Source of the DNA: Strigamia acuminata
Lineage: Eukaryota > Arthropoda > Chilopoda > Geophilomorpha > Linotaeniidae
Reading direction: 5' to 3'
Assembly: GCA_949358305.1 (NCBI GenBank)
Contig: OX442317.1
Coordinates: 16,612,516-16,676,515, forward strand
Length of the DNA stretch: 64,000 nucleotides
The translations under genes and the position numbers were made by a program. Each line of letters starts with the position of its first letter. The stretch's first letter is position 1. Below, piece after piece: positions 20,401 to 31,230 of the stretch. The notes beneath the pieces are model-generated. The model worked only from the letters and a program-made list of their open reading frames with translations, ran no database searches and was not told the origin of the DNA.

Positions 20401-22446
20401 GTTGATGAGGCAATTCAACCGGACGCGGCAGAGTTGCAACAGATTCAATCTCAACACATCTCACCGGAAACGTCTCAAACTAGTTCTCCTGGGCTCTCAC
20501 CGCCTGGCTCACCAACTCGTTTCGTCACAACGCGCAGAAGAGACGGTCGAAATGTTTTGCAACATATGATGCCAATATTCGATCAAGGAGCTTTGTCACC
20601 ATTGCCTCCTGGCCCTACTCATGTTGCAGCACCGTCAGCCGGGAAAACATCTTTCTACTGGCGCTATGTTGGCGGAGATACAGTCTTTAGACGATGGGTT
20701 CGAGAGGAACATCTCCGAAAAGATCAACGCCCCGGATGCATAGACACCGATGTCTATTATTTCCCCGAACCTAATCTCCGACTTCGTTCGAGACGGGACG
20801 TTGAAGAATTCTGCACGATGAATAATCTTCCCTACGATCCAGAACTTTTCTTTTTCGGCAATATGGAGCACACACTGCCCACGATTCCCGGTCCTCGACA
20901 TGCCGCTCATCTTTGCCGTACGGAACCATCATCGTACGCGGAAATTCCGAAGTTTCAAGATGCTCCGAAATGGCGTGAAGCCATTGACGAAGAATTGGGA
21001 ATATTCAAGGAAAGGCAGATCTACGTCGAAGTTCCGAGGCCACCTGAGACTACAGTGTTAGGCTGTAAATGGATCTTCAAACTGAAGACGGACCTAAGCG
21101 GCGAAATAACTCGTTATCGTGCTCGACTCGTCGCGCAAGGCTTTCGCCAAACCATCGGGGTTGATTACGACGAGGTTTTTAGTCCGGTCGTGAACTTCGT
21201 TTTAATCCGACTATTCTTCTGTCTTCTAGTCGTCCTCAGAGGATGGAAGGATGCTCACCTCGACGTCAAAAGTGCATACCTGTATGGGGACCTGAAGCAC
21301 AAGGTATACATGCGCATCCCCGCAGGTGCAACTTGTTCGAACCCCGCAAACGTCTGGCTACTTGTCAAATCCCTCTACGGACTTCACCAATCAGGGAGGG
21401 AATGGTACGAAAAGTTGGATGGAACGCTTCGAGCTCTCGGTTTTCGGAAGATGCCCGCGTGCAATTGTGTGTACATTTACGGCAATTGTGCCGTTATGTT
21501 GGTGTACGTCGATGACATCGTACTGTTCTACGCTTCCGACACCGTGTTAACCCGAATCATCCAGCTTATCTCGTCCAAATTCGACATAGTTAATCTTGGT
21601 CCCATCACGAGACTATTGGGCGTCGAGTTCATTCGAGACGCTGGTCGAACCTTCATCACGCAACGCGCCTACATTGCAAAGCTCGTTAAGAAGTTCGAGG
21701 TCTCTATCAATCGCCTCGTGAAGGTCCCCGTCACACCCGGAACAACGCTCGTGAAGGGATCGACCGATAACCTACCGGATTTTCCCTACCGATCCCTAAT
21801 CGGTTCACTTTTATTCCTCGCGTCGAGAACACGCCCCGACATCTTATTTTCGGTCATTTCGCTAAGCCAATTCAACACCTGTTACGACAAGACGCATATC
21901 CGAGCCCTCCTCCAAGTTCTTCAATATGTGGCCAACACTATCGACTATCGTATCGAACTTTCGGGCTGTAATTCTAGCCAACTGTGGGCTTTTACGGATG
22001 CGTCATGGGCGAGCGAAGCAGCCACGTCTCTAAGTTTCGGCGGCTATATCAACTTTATCGGAAATGTGCCAATTGGCTGGTCGTGCCGAAAACAGTCAAC
22101 GGTTGCATGTTCCACCATGGAAGCAGAATTTATCGCCCTGGTGGAATGTGTGAAGGAATCCTTCTGGCTCGACAACATTTACACCGAATTTCCGATTCTC
22201 GACAGGCAATCCCGACCGATCATCTATTCCGACGCTCTCGCGGCTATCCAGTTTACTTCGAATGACGTGGAAAATTCAAAGACCAAGCATATCCGCGTCA
22301 AATATCATTGGCTACGAGAGTGGTATACGGCGGGATGTTTCGATCTTCACAAAGTATCCGGTGAACAGAACGTTGCGGACATATTTACCAAATGGCTTAG
22401 TTCCGAACGTTTGAAGTCGTTAATCTCCAAGATTTTCCGACTCTGA
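17437..22446 (+). CDS. Copia A Gag-Pol polyprotein
   Basis: About 1,669 residues from ATG 17437. Domains in order: Gag with a zinc knuckle CFNCHEMGHYANKC (about residue 232); aspartic protease with WIVDCGATDH (about 320, a Cys in place of the usual Ser/Thr); pre-integrase zinc domain WHSRLGHLH...CNDC (about 575-620); integrase with D (LHMDVWG), D (IRSDRGGEF) and E (NGTAERINRT); an acidic, Pro-rich linker; reverse transcriptase from WREAIDEELG with the YVDD box (about 1,358); RNase H with DASWAS and STMEAEF (about 1,523-1,565). The order PR-IN-RT-RH is diagnostic of Ty1/copia. All catalytic residues are present and no stop or frameshift was seen. Gag and Pol share one frame, so Gag excess would need processing or splicing not visible here. 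Confidence 0.96.
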   Translation: MSKYVEPTVGKCPMLGINNYEQWRRAMCMLLKSEGLWRHVTEEKEAEYLLTLTPKETEKYRLKKDKALGHIYCHVSEAKRATLDNANTPKEAWDILSKIFAPSFLARQAAMRWQFLGLHLQPNEDMVDFVSRVDLQVRQLRDMKEEVSDKHHAYQYLNRLPPEYAQATFAIYNWPEANFTPTKVSEQLVSEYLRLKSVGLHNVSSSAHASAQNPQQSRQGSRPRRPLSQVKCFNCHEMGHYANKCPYPKRDDRNQQPTATFQRSRSKSKKRGKNSAPKPEDNRPRGSSHPVRNAVFFVNAPQIVERPVAHLMQSNEWIVDCGATDHVSHIRSWFSDFVNIVPFDIELGQGKSQVTGRGSVQLQTRVDNSHCNVTLTNVLYAPNFEANLISVSKIDKTRHHIHIFNGEVHIYETEITSAVLKAKEKGGLYYVDGLCTNPTVATTTSPMIQQSPVQTFVTTEVDFVNIPKPKRQKSSQQNISDFRIQMPPLPATETPVPNPVATNPIPQSQPLPIHTTSPIHSYANALQHIPRSPPPVTSPSPIQSASNPPQSQKKIIANPVQTPKKVLASVKDATGLWHSRLGHLHTNALKLLANNDNVYGLEPAEVSQELACNDCRLAKSVRASHKPDLHPSTSQPLDLLHMDVWGPYPVASFGGARFVFTVIDDATRYTWITPLAQKSQVFSCFKEIVARVERVANTRIKAIRSDRGGEFMSNEFQQYLKEKGIQGQRTNPSSPQMNGTAERINRTMVDHIRAVLQETQLPEGLWAELAVNFAYIKNRSPHSRLNNQVPYILWRQRALSLRHLRKIGSKCWVHFTAPGRKKLDPRAWEGFLVGYATGTRGYRIWNPMDNSVTESTHVRIDEHQSYKRTLRSQNGHRNQIFEEPDVGQQQHVSFDDNVHYLDWPKADTNGDSSSTSDDDDDDDDGNGSVSKSISIPMVHISPLNTPERQLVEACALALPDSASLGRSASYPVLYQEEGQDTDEDVGQIVDEAIQPDAAELQQIQSQHISPETSQTSSPGLSPPGSPTRFVTTRRRDGRNVLQHMMPIFDQGALSPLPPGPTHVAAPSAGKTSFYWRYVGGDTVFRRWVREEHLRKDQRPGCIDTDVYYFPEPNLRLRSRRDVEEFCTMNNLPYDPELFFFGNMEHTLPTIPGPRHAAHLCRTEPSSYAEIPKFQDAPKWREAIDEELGIFKERQIYVEVPRPPETTVLGCKWIFKLKTDLSGEITRYRARLVAQGFRQTIGVDYDEVFSPVVNFVLIRLFFCLLVVLRGWKDAHLDVKSAYLYGDLKHKVYMRIPAGATCSNPANVWLLVKSLYGLHQSGREWYEKLDGTLRALGFRKMPACNCVYIYGNCAVMLVYVDDIVLFYASDTVLTRIIQLISSKFDIVNLGPITRLLGVEFIRDAGRTFITQRAYIAKLVKKFEVSINRLVKVPVTPGTTLVKGSTDNLPDFPYRSLIGSLLFLASRTRPDILFSVISLSQFNTCYDKTHIRALLQVLQYVANTIDYRIELSGCNSSQLWAFTDASWASEAATSLSFGGYINFIGNVPIGWSCRKQSTVACSTMEAEFIALVECVKESFWLDNIYTEFPILDRQSRPIIYSDALAAIQFTSNDVENSKTKHIRVKYHWLREWYTAGCFDLHKVSGEQNVADIFTKWLSSERLKSLISKIFRL

Positions 22447-22663
22447 TTTCACCGTGATTTTCTCGTGACATTCTTTAGTTATTACCCGACATCGAGGATC
22501 ATCGAGTTCCAGTGGGAATATTCGGGCTTTCGTAGTGTTCTTCAATAACAGTACCCGGCTCGATGATTTGACTTTATTGTTTTGTTTTTCGATCTCATAT
22601 GCACTGTAATTCCAGTATCCGTTTGTCATTTCCCCTGATCCTATTTCAATCGAAAGGGGGAAT
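22447..22663 (+). other. 3' untranslated segment and polypurine tract of copia A
   Basis: Non-coding, ending in CGAAAGGGGGAAT directly before the 3' LTR. The polypurine tract primes plus-strand synthesis. Confidence 0.8.
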
Positions 22664-23201
22664 TGTTGGTCTAAAGTAGTCCAAATGTGTGTCGATGTGA
22701 TATAGGATCACATTTGAACGTTTATTTATTCTTATTTCGATGTATTTATCATTATTTATTTCATTTGGCACTATTCTATGTTTATACACATTTTATGTTC
22801 CTATGCATGTGGTATCATGCATTTTTCAGCCCTGGTTTATGTTTTCCCAAACTTTTACTTTGTATAACGCTTAATTACGACACTAGGTGTCGCACTTGCA
22901 TGTTTTTCACCATCCAAGATGGCCACGCACAGTGAAATGTGCTCTCTCACTTTGTCAACTCTGAAAAGGAGTCTTATTGTAAGTTTTCTATCATTTAATA
23001 AAGGTTTTATGGTTTTAGACAGTTGTCTTTCTTATTAAAGCACCTTCTGTGCTTAGTCAAGCGCATATAAGCGGCCATAAGCCGCGCGCTTTCGTCGGTT
23101 GTCACGTCGCATTCGCGTTCACGTTCGTACGAGTCGTACGACGCCGCCATCCGCTTCCACGTTCGGTATTCACCGAATTTGCGCCGCTCTCCTCTGCTAC
23201 A
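22664..23201 (+). repeat. 3' LTR of copia A
   Basis: Partner of 15826-16363, ending CTCTGCTACA and followed by the duplicated AGTAT. Confidence 0.95.
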
Positions 23202-26200
23202 AGTATAACTCCTTAACGATTTCGACCAGTGCCACAAACTCGGCTTCCATGGTGGAACAGGCGACGCTGGTCTGCTTTTTGCAGCTCCAGCCAATTGGCA
23301 CACAACCGATGTAAATGATGTATCCTCCGAAGCTTCTCGATGTCGCAAGGTCGCTCGCCCACGACGCATCTGTGTATCCCCACAGCTGACTGGAATTACA
23401 CCCCGAGAGTTCGATCGAGAAATCGCTCGTGTTCGCCACATATTTGAGAACTTGGAGCAAACACTTGATGTGGCGTTGGTCGTAGCAGTTATTATACTGC
23501 GATAAAGCGATGACCGAATATAATATGTCGGGACGAGTGCGAGAAGCGAGGAAAAGCAACGATCCGATGAGCGATCGATACGGGAAATCCGGGAGATTGT
23601 CCAACGAGCCTTTGACGAGCGTGGTTCCCGGTGTGACCGGCACTTTAATGAGTGCATCAGACGAAACGTTGAACTTTTTAAGAAGTTTGTCGATGTAGGA
23701 GCGTTGGGACATGAAAATCTTTCCATCGCGACGAATGAATTCGACTCCGAGTAGCTTGGTTATCGGGCCGAGGTTGACGATGTCGAACTTGCTCGAAATT
23801 AACGCCAAAATACGGTCTCGGATACCCTCCGACGCGTAAAATACAACGATATCGTCAACGTAGACTAACATGACGGCCGAATGCCCAAATGCGTAAACGC
23901 AATTACAAGCTGGAAATTTCTGGAATCCGAGTTCGGTCAATGTCTCGTTAAGCTTCTGGTACCACATGCGCCCCGACTGGTGAAGGCCATAAAGGGATTT
24001 GGTTAACAACCAGACGTTGTCGGGTGAGGTGCATGTGGCGCCGGCGGGAATCCGCATGTAAATTTCGTGGTCGAGGTCGCCGTAAAGGTAGGCACACTTG
24101 ACGTCGAGGTGGAGATCCCTCCATCCTAGTAAAACGACTAGGAGGCAGAAAAAGAATCGGATGAGCACGAAGTTAACCACCGGACTAAAAACTTCATCGA
24201 AATCAACGCCCATTGTTTGGCGGAAACCTTGTGCGACAAGTCGAGCACGGTAGCGGTGAATTTTCCCGGTGGCATCCGATTTCAACCGAAAAATCCATTT
24301 ACACCCGAGGATTGTCTTGTCCGGGGGTCGTGGAACTTCCTTATAAACTTCGCGTTCCTTGAAAGTCGTGAGCTCCTCATCGATTGCCTCGGTCCACTTT
24401 GGTGCCTCGGGTAGCTTGACTGCTTCGGCGTACGTGGACGGCTCTCGAAAACACATAAGAACGCGATGAACAGGTTGCTCGTCCTGCAATTGATGTTCGA
24501 GGTTGCCGAAAAAGAAAATGTCCTCGTCGTACGGAAGTTGGTGAGCGACACAATACCGCTCAATGTCCCCTCTCGACCTTAAGCGGACACCGTGCTCCGG
24601 ATAGTAGTAAACGTCGACTTTGAGTCTGCCAGGCACTTGGTCCTTCCGGAGATGCTCTTCCCTCCTCCATCCGCTGAAGGGCGTATCTCCACCGATGAAA
24701 CGATATGGGCAGTGAAGAGCGCGTAATGGAGCGAGAGGCGGTGCAGGCGTTGCAGCGGCCGCTGGTAAGGCGGCTGCCTTATCGAGGAGATCATCGAGGA
24801 GATTATCAAGTGGATCATCTTCGGGGTCGTGCTCGGAATCACGTTCGGGATAGCGTTCGAAAAATTGTTCGATATCGTGATCAACGTCGAGTTCACTATC
24901 GCTGGCCTCAGGGGTGTGAGGTTGACGAGCCAAAGCGTCGGGACGTAATCTCCTCCGAGGACGGTAAAGCGGAAGTGGTGGGTCAGGCGTGACGTCCAAA
25001 CCGATGTCCTCCGGTACATCGTCCGCAAACAGAATAGGAGGAGGCAATTCATCAGCAATGTCCTCTTCGACCTCCTCAAGGACGGAGCGATATGAAGCGA
25101 CTGATGAAGCGCTTGACGGAGCCCGATGGCGGAATTCATCATCGTCATTAGACGATTCATCGTCGGAATCACGACGTCGACGTGACCAGGGAACGGACGG
25201 AAAAGCACCATCGTCAAAAGTGACACGGGACGGTGTAGTGACGTGAGAAGGCTCCTCCATGAATGGAGCATTTTCGTAGGGATCCGGAACGTAAAATGGC
25301 GAGCGTTTGAAATTCTGGCGTTCATCGATTTGAACGTGAACGGATTCCGTGACGGTGTTCGTAGCCGGATTCCAAACTCGATAACCGCGAGTATTGGAGG
25401 CGTAACCGACGAGAAATCCTTCCCACGCCCGTGGATCCATTTTGTTGCGCCCGGGTGCGGTGAAATGCACCCAGCATTTAGAACCAATTTTTCTGAAATG
25501 TTTGACAGAGAGGGCACGCTGGCGCCACAAAACATATGGAATTTCGTCGTTAAGTTTCGAATGCGGGCTGCGATTTTTAACGTACGAAAATGTCACAGCG
25601 AGTTCAGCCCAAAGTGTGTGCGGAAAACCGGTTTCGGAGGTAACAGAGCGAAGATAGTCGCCCATCGTCCGGTTTAGGCGTTCGGCGACCCCGTTCATTT
25701 GTGGGCTTCCGGGATTGGTCCGTTGTGCGACAATGCCTTTGTCAGCGAGGTAACGGTCAAAAGTCTTAGAGATGAATTCCCCGCCGCGATCGGTGCGAAT
25801 TGATTTGACGCGGGAATCCGTAATGCGTTCAACGCGGGAAACAAAGTCTTTGAAAGTTGCGAAGACGTCGGATTTGCGTGCAATCGGAAAAATCCACGAA
25901 TATCGGGTCGCGTCGTCAACAATCGAAGTCAGTCTTGACGGGCCCCAGACGTCCATGTGCAGCAACTCCAACGGTTTGGTTGTCGAAGGTGTGGGAATCG
26001 GTTTATGCGAGGCGCGTGTGGACTTGGCAATGCGACATGAGTTGCAGGAAAGTTCTTGTCGAACCGCAGCCGGATCGAGTCCATAAACTTGGGAATTGTT
26101 CGCCAAAGTCCGCATGGCTTTGGTGTGGAGATGGCCCAACCTGGCATGCCATAATCCTGTGGCATCCGCAACGTTCGCAGTCGGCGTTATAACCTTTTTA

Positions 26201-27831
26201 GGAGGTGGGACTGCCTTAGTCGTGGCAACGGGAGGCGGAGGAGATGATAGGACGTTGGAATACATCCGGATCTGTTGTGGTTTAGATCCGGGAACAGGAT
26301 TGGGGATGATCGGGAAAGGAGAAGGCACGAGTAGGGTGTTGGAAGAGATAGGTAAGCGGAAGTCGGTCATTTCAACGTTTGATATTTTCTTCGACTTCTT
26401 TGAGGGCATCGCGGGAAAATCTTCCTCCTTCGTGATGAGAGTCATCGGCGCAGTAGTCGGAGGTGACGTTGGGATGGGCGGTGTACTCGAAACAGCAGTC
26501 GGCGACGCAAATGGCGAAATTAGTCCATCTACGAAGTAAAGTCCTGACTTTTGCTTCGCCCGAAGAACACTTTGTTTGATATCCGTCCCATATGTATGCA
26601 ACTCCGAATTGTAAATGTGTATGTGATGCCCACATTTATCAACTCGCGAAACCGAAATTAAATTAGCGCCGAAATCAGGTGCGTACAAAACATCGCGGAG
26701 AAGTACGGTGCATTCACAGCCATCGATGAGTGACTTGACTGGAACATTCCCTTTTCCGGTAACTTTGGAGCTTCCTTGTCCCAATTCGATATTAAAAGGG
26801 ACGACCTCAACAAAGTCCAAGAACCACGATTTAACGTGTGAAACGTGGTCGGTGGCGCCGCAATCGACAATCCATTCGTGAGACTGGAGGAAATGAACGG
26901 TGGGAACCTGAATTGCGGGTGGTGCGGACAGGAGATATGCTGCATCTCGGCGCGGGCGTGAAGACTCGCGAAACTGTCCCTGTTGCTGTTGATTCGGGTT
27001 CGAATTCGGATTCGGGCCTTTATTTCGACGTCGACTCTTGCTGCGAGATCGTGTCTGAAGCGTAGCTACCGGCTGTTGCCCCGTTGTTTGCTTGCGAGGA
27101 TGCTGGCACTTATTGGCGTAGTGTCCAAGCTCGTTGCAATTGAAGCAACGCACCTGCGCAAGCGGGCGCGGGGGTCGCGACTGGTTACGTCCTTGTCGCC
27201 CAGTAGCATAAGCGGAGGAATTACCGGAGTTTCGGTTTGAATGCGACTTTAATCGGAGATATTCCGACAACAACTGATCGGAGACTTTAGCCGGGGTAAA
27301 CTCTGCCAGCGGCCAATGGTAAATGGCAAAAGTCGCCTGGTCGTATTCGTCCGGAAGAAAGTCTAAATACTGGTACGCGTGATGTCGAGGGAGGATGTCT
27401 TCACCGACGTCGTGGAGTTGGCGGACCATGAGGTCGACGCGGCTAAGGAAATCGGCCATTTCTTCGCCGGGCTCCAACTTGAGCTGCAGGAACTCACGGC
27501 GCATCGCCGCTTGGCGGGCGAGAGAGCTGGGGGCGTAAATTTTCGCTAAAATGTCCCACGCCTGTTTCGGAGTGGTGCAACCGTCGAGGGCCGACTGTTT
27601 GGCCTGCGAGACGTGGCAATAAATGGTCCCCAGCGCTCGGGCTTTCCGACGTTGCCATTTTCGCCAAACGTCTTCATCGACGTTGGCTTTCACTAGTTCC
27701 TCCGTTTCGGTGACGTGGTGCCATACGCCGTCGGACATCAATAGCATTTTAATTGCACGGTGCCAGTGTTCGTAATTGCCGGTCACGAGAATCGGCACGT
27801 GGCCTGACGACTGGTCGGTGGCCTTTTTCAT
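23202..27831 (-). pseudogene. Copia B Gag-Pol polyprotein, main part (broken by copia A)
   Basis: From ATG at 27831: Gag (UBN2-like N-terminus, zinc knuckle CFNCNELGHYANKC about residue 226), protease (WIVDCGATDH about 321), pre-integrase zinc motif (LWHARLGHLH...CNSC), integrase, an acidic Arg/Asp-rich linker, RT (YVDD about 1,322) and the first RNase H motifs (DASWAS, STMEAEF). It is open for about 1,543 residues and then interrupted by copia A; the remaining 94 residues lie at 15537-15820. The integrase lacks about nine residues between the first catalytic Asp and the IVDDATRYSW strand compared with copia A, so B may have been impaired before the interruption. Confidence 0.93.
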
Positions 27832-28506
27832 GATTGCACGGAGAAAAATGCGTAGAAATGGGAAATTGACGCACAATCGACGCACAATCGACGCACAAAC
27901 GAAGCACAAATCACGATGCGAAGCACTTTACGTAGCACTGTCAAAGCGGAAACCAAGAATGGGCGATTCCTTCTGAAGGAATCAAATAGCTTTTGGTTGC
28001 CAGTCTGAGAGGGTCCGTTCGACTACCTGGAGCCGCGGGAAACCTCACTTGTACCACGACAAGCACAACCGAAAAATACAACGGCGCTTGCCCGGATTCG
28101 GACGAAGGGCGCCGAGGATTCTAATTGTTCCACACCAAAATCCCCACTTAAAATTAACAAAGGTAAATCGACTCTGAAAGGCAAAATAAGGCGAAATTGA
28201 CGAATCAGTCGCGGTGCACGTCGCAACACGCGATCCTCGTGTGAAAAACACGGATATGTGCGATTTTAGCCGAAAAATCGCGAAAAATGAACGAAAATCG
28301 TCGATACTGTCGCACTCCGGGGTGCTAAACAGCGGGTTACACCCGTTTCTCGATAATAACGTCGTGTAGACGTCGTCGCATGTCGAAAATCGGTGCAATT
28401 CGTCGAAAAACCTGGAAATATAGAAAATTTCCGCAAAATTCGCGAAAAAATCGCGAAAATTGTGGAAAATTAAGGAAAAAAACGAGGCCCTGGTGTCTTT
28501 CCAGGC
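27832..28506 (-). other. Untranslated leader of copia B
   Basis: About 675 bp between primer site and Gag ATG. Contains 'cgcgaaaa' and 'ttcgtcg' runs and no supported frame. Confidence 0.7.
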
Positions 28507-28517
28507 CTCTGCTACCA
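28507..28517 (-). promoter_or_regulatory. Primer binding site of copia B
   Basis: Plus-strand CTCTGCTACCA, i.e. TGGTAGCAGAG on the element strand, two bases inside the 5' LTR; initiator tRNA-Met type. Confidence 0.9.
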
Positions 28518-28519
28518 AT

Positions 28520-29067
28520 TGTGGTGCAGTGGAAGGCACTTAGAGTGCAGAAAACGTGTGAAAAACACACCGCACGTTGATTACCGTGCGTGGATATGCG
28601 TACGAGTATGTACGCATGAAAAACGATGTGTTTGGTCCCCAAACACAATGGCATGCACTTATATCTAACGTGCAACCAAGAACTAGCAATGATTAACAAA
28701 AATATCACACATTTAATAACTAAAACTTACGAAATATGTCCTTTTGGCAAGGAGAAAATACAACAAGCACACGGATCGTGTGCGCGGCCATTTTCGGTAT
28801 CCCAGAGACATCTGGTGGCCGAATAAAGAAATAATAAACAAAAGATACACTCAGAATAGAGAATGCATGATGCCAAATGTATAAGATACATCTAAGCAGC
28901 ATCATGCATTCCCTTTACAACGAAACTAAGGGAAAACATAAGGAACTACACTAAATAATCCAGAAAATGCTACATAAATGAAAATAAAACATCCGAATGT
29001 CTGAATAGCGTCATTACGCATCGAAAAAGTGTTAAATAAACGTCCGAAGTGGTTTCAAGGACCAACA
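28520..29067 (-). repeat. 5' LTR of copia B
   Basis: 548 bp, pairs with 14943-15490. Confidence 0.95.
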
Positions 29068-29573
29068 GCTTTCTCCATTCGCTCCGCAACCACTTTGTCC
29101 AGTTGCTCCGCCAACACCTTCTCCATTCGCTTCGCCATAACCTTCTCCACCACATTCTCCGCCACATTCTCCACCACATTCTTCACCACATTCTTCACCA
29201 CATTCTCCATTTTTTCTGTTATCACCGCCTCGACCCTTGTTGCCAATCTCTCTTCCCGCAGCACCGAAGGTGAAGACGGCGGCGGCAATGATGTCTCTCT
29301 TCGCGACTGGAAAGGGAAAGGGAGAAAAAAAAAAAGAGAATAAGCAAATAAATAAAACCCAAGACGTGGCGCGTACCCTCTTGATCAGCGTCAGTTTACT
29401 CCTTTTCTGCCTGCCTGGACGCTTGGACAAAGCGGGATCGAGCGGCACCGACGCGATAGCGGCAGTCGACGACGGCGATGTGGTTCTAGTCCGCGTCGCA
29501 CGGAGAACGGGCGTCGAGATGGACGATGTTTCCCCTTCCCCTTTCACCTTCCATGTTCCTGTCATCATGGTCT
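29068..29573 (-). pseudogene. 5' part of a coiled-coil gene split by copia B
   Basis: Exon 29573-29377 starts after a TTTTTCAG acceptor; ATG lies at 29568 and it ends AAGAGG|GTACGC. The intron 29376-29307 is 70 nt (ends TTTCCAG). The next exon 29306-29068 reads on in phase 0 into a strongly heptad-like, self-repeating region of Val/Glu/Asn/Lys (ENVVKNVVENVAENVVEKV) and is cut at the duplicated GCTTT. The missing 3' part is 14757-14942. Intact, it would encode about 200 residues. The intron position and coiled-coil character match the gene at 9209-9796. A possible 5' UTR exon ends at a TATCC|GTAAGC donor at 29721. Confidence 0.65.
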
Positions 29574-30359
29574 CTGAAAAAGAAAAAAACGCAATAGATA
29601 AAATCAAAAGAAAAAGAAAAAAAAACAAAAAAAAAAAAACCAAATGGGTTATTAAATTGAGCTTCATTTTCTGTTAGCAACAATAACCAAACAAACAAAT
29701 TTTTTCTGCGCGCGCTTACGGATACAATAAGTGCATAATTGGGCGGGAATAATTGACAAATGATACCACAAAACACTTGGCTCATTCGCTCGTTCACTCG
29801 CTCGCTCACTCACGTTTAACGAAACGAAACAAAACACGCAACTGCAAACGCAAACTGTCTTTGCCCGGCTCTAGCTCGATTTAAAAATGGCGACAATTGA
29901 AACGAAGCTTCGTGCTTCACTGCAACGTGGTGTCGACGAGAGCGAGAGCGAGAGCGAGAGTGAGAGCGAGAGAAAGCGAGTGAGTGGGTGAGTAAGTAAG
30001 TAAGTAAGTAAGTAAGTAATCAAGTGGAGCATGCGTGGACTGGCGACGATATTTCCGCAGTCGTTCAATTTGGCGTGGGTTTACAACTCCGCTTATTTGG
30101 TCGCTGATCGAGTCGGCACGCACTTTAAACATGTTGACGGCAAACAATACACGCGGGAAAAAAAATAACGCTAAGTTGTACGTAAGAAGAGTCTTCATTA
30201 TGAATAAATGCAAAGGACCGAACCCCGAATATTCGAGTGTCCACACAACCTATCGTCCACCGGGTCTTGGTGTCCGGGTAGAAAGAGGGAGGGGACGGAC
30301 GCGCGCGTACCGGACATTGCCACTCGGAACAAAAAATGTGCATAATAGGGAAAACGATC
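29574..30359. other. Upstream region of the split gene, with simple repeats
   Basis: A 5' intron (29574-29720), a likely leader exon from 29721 rightwards, then (GAGAGC)n at 29940-29975 and (AAGT)n at 29990-30020. No other gene. Confidence 0.45.
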
Positions 30360-30665
30360 AAAGTTTAATTTCCTGATCTTGGAGTCGGTTCCGCGATTTG
30401 TGTTCCGACCAATAATTAGATTATCCTCGCAGCGACCTACTGGAACAAAGATTTTGTGGAAAATCCGCCGTTTTATATTTTATTTTTTCTTTTCCGGTTG
30501 TCTCGCACCATGTAATTGACGCGAGTTTTTGAGATTGCGCTCGACCGGACTTTGCGAACATTCTCAGAGCGTTCCGGGCCCTCGCGGATATCCGGAGGGT
30601 TCCGGTGCGGCATGGGTTTGATTGCGCTCGTTTTATTCTGCGTTGTCACTGGCCAGACGCGAATG
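30360..30665 (+). repeat. R1 dispersed repeat, copy 8, left part (split by copia D)
   Basis: Blocks 'aaagtttaatttcctgatcttgg', 'aataattagattatcc', 'ttttatattttatttttt' and 'tgacgcgagttttt' in the usual order. It is broken at 30665 by copia D and continues at 34792. Confidence 0.7.
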
Positions 30666-31198
30666 GTGTGGGTCTAAAGACCATTTATTTGATCGATGTC
30701 GAATGTTTCTGATGTCAATTTAGCGTTTTATTTCACACGATGTAAACTTTTACTGCTTTAGAATCAAATGCGGTATTTGTATTTGCTTTACGATTGTTCC
30801 GTACGAAATTCCGTACGATTTATGTATCTACTAATGAGATTTGTTCTATTTTTCAATGTTAATGTTATTATCTGGCACTAGAGTGCCACACTTGTTTTTC
30901 CTTGCAAAATCCAAGATGGCGCAACACACGGGCGTGTGTTGCCCTGACTGTTTATCCACATCAAAGTAATGTATTTTCGTTTAATTAAATTGTTTTTAGT
31001 AGTTTTAACAATTGTACTTACTTTAAAGCACCTTCTGTGCTCTTTTGTGCGCGAATAAGCGGCCTTAAGCCGCGCGCTTGTTACGAAACGTATTGCGACG
31101 TATCGCAAACGTTCGCGTCGCAGACCGACGCCATTACGGCAATTTGCCGCACGCTTCTCGGCGATATCTCGCCGATATCTGCGCCCCTCTGTTCTACA
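30666..31198 (+). repeat. 5' LTR of copia D
   Basis: 533 bp, pairs with 34260-34791. Confidence 0.95.
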
Positions 31199-31230
31199 TT
31201 TGGTACGTTAAATACTGGAGCACTGCACAA

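Larger units (their letters stand above)
15826..23201 (+). mobile_element. Ty1/copia retrotransposon A, intact, nested in copia B
   Basis: The 538-bp LTRs (15826-16363 and 22664-23201) begin TGTTGG and end CTACA. The 5-bp duplication is AGTAT (15821-15825 and 23202-23206). A primer site complementary to the 3' end of initiator tRNA-Met and a polypurine tract GAAAGGGGGAAT are in place. One base difference was seen between LTRs (near 15987 and 22828). The single long frame carries all copia domains without a break, so this copy may be active. It lies in opposite orientation to its host element B. Confidence 0.97.
14943..29067 (-). mobile_element. Ty1/copia retrotransposon B, carrying nested copia A
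   Basis: The element is bounded by 548-bp LTRs (14943-15490 and 28520-29067) beginning TG and ending CA, with a 5-bp duplication GCTTT at 14938-14942 and 29068-29072. The primer site lies next to the right LTR and the purine tract next to the left LTR, which sets minus-strand orientation. I saw two base differences between the LTRs, so insertion is recent. The polyprotein would be intact but for copia A, inserted at 15826-23201. B itself interrupts a host coiled-coil gene. Confidence 0.95.

Noticed and set aside
24579-25535. 318-codon minus-strand frame
   Set aside because: Alternative frame of the copia B integrase-RT linker.
29032-29667. 211-codon minus-strand frame read as one protein
   Set aside because: It runs through an intron-like T-rich stretch with good splice sites and into the copia B LTR.
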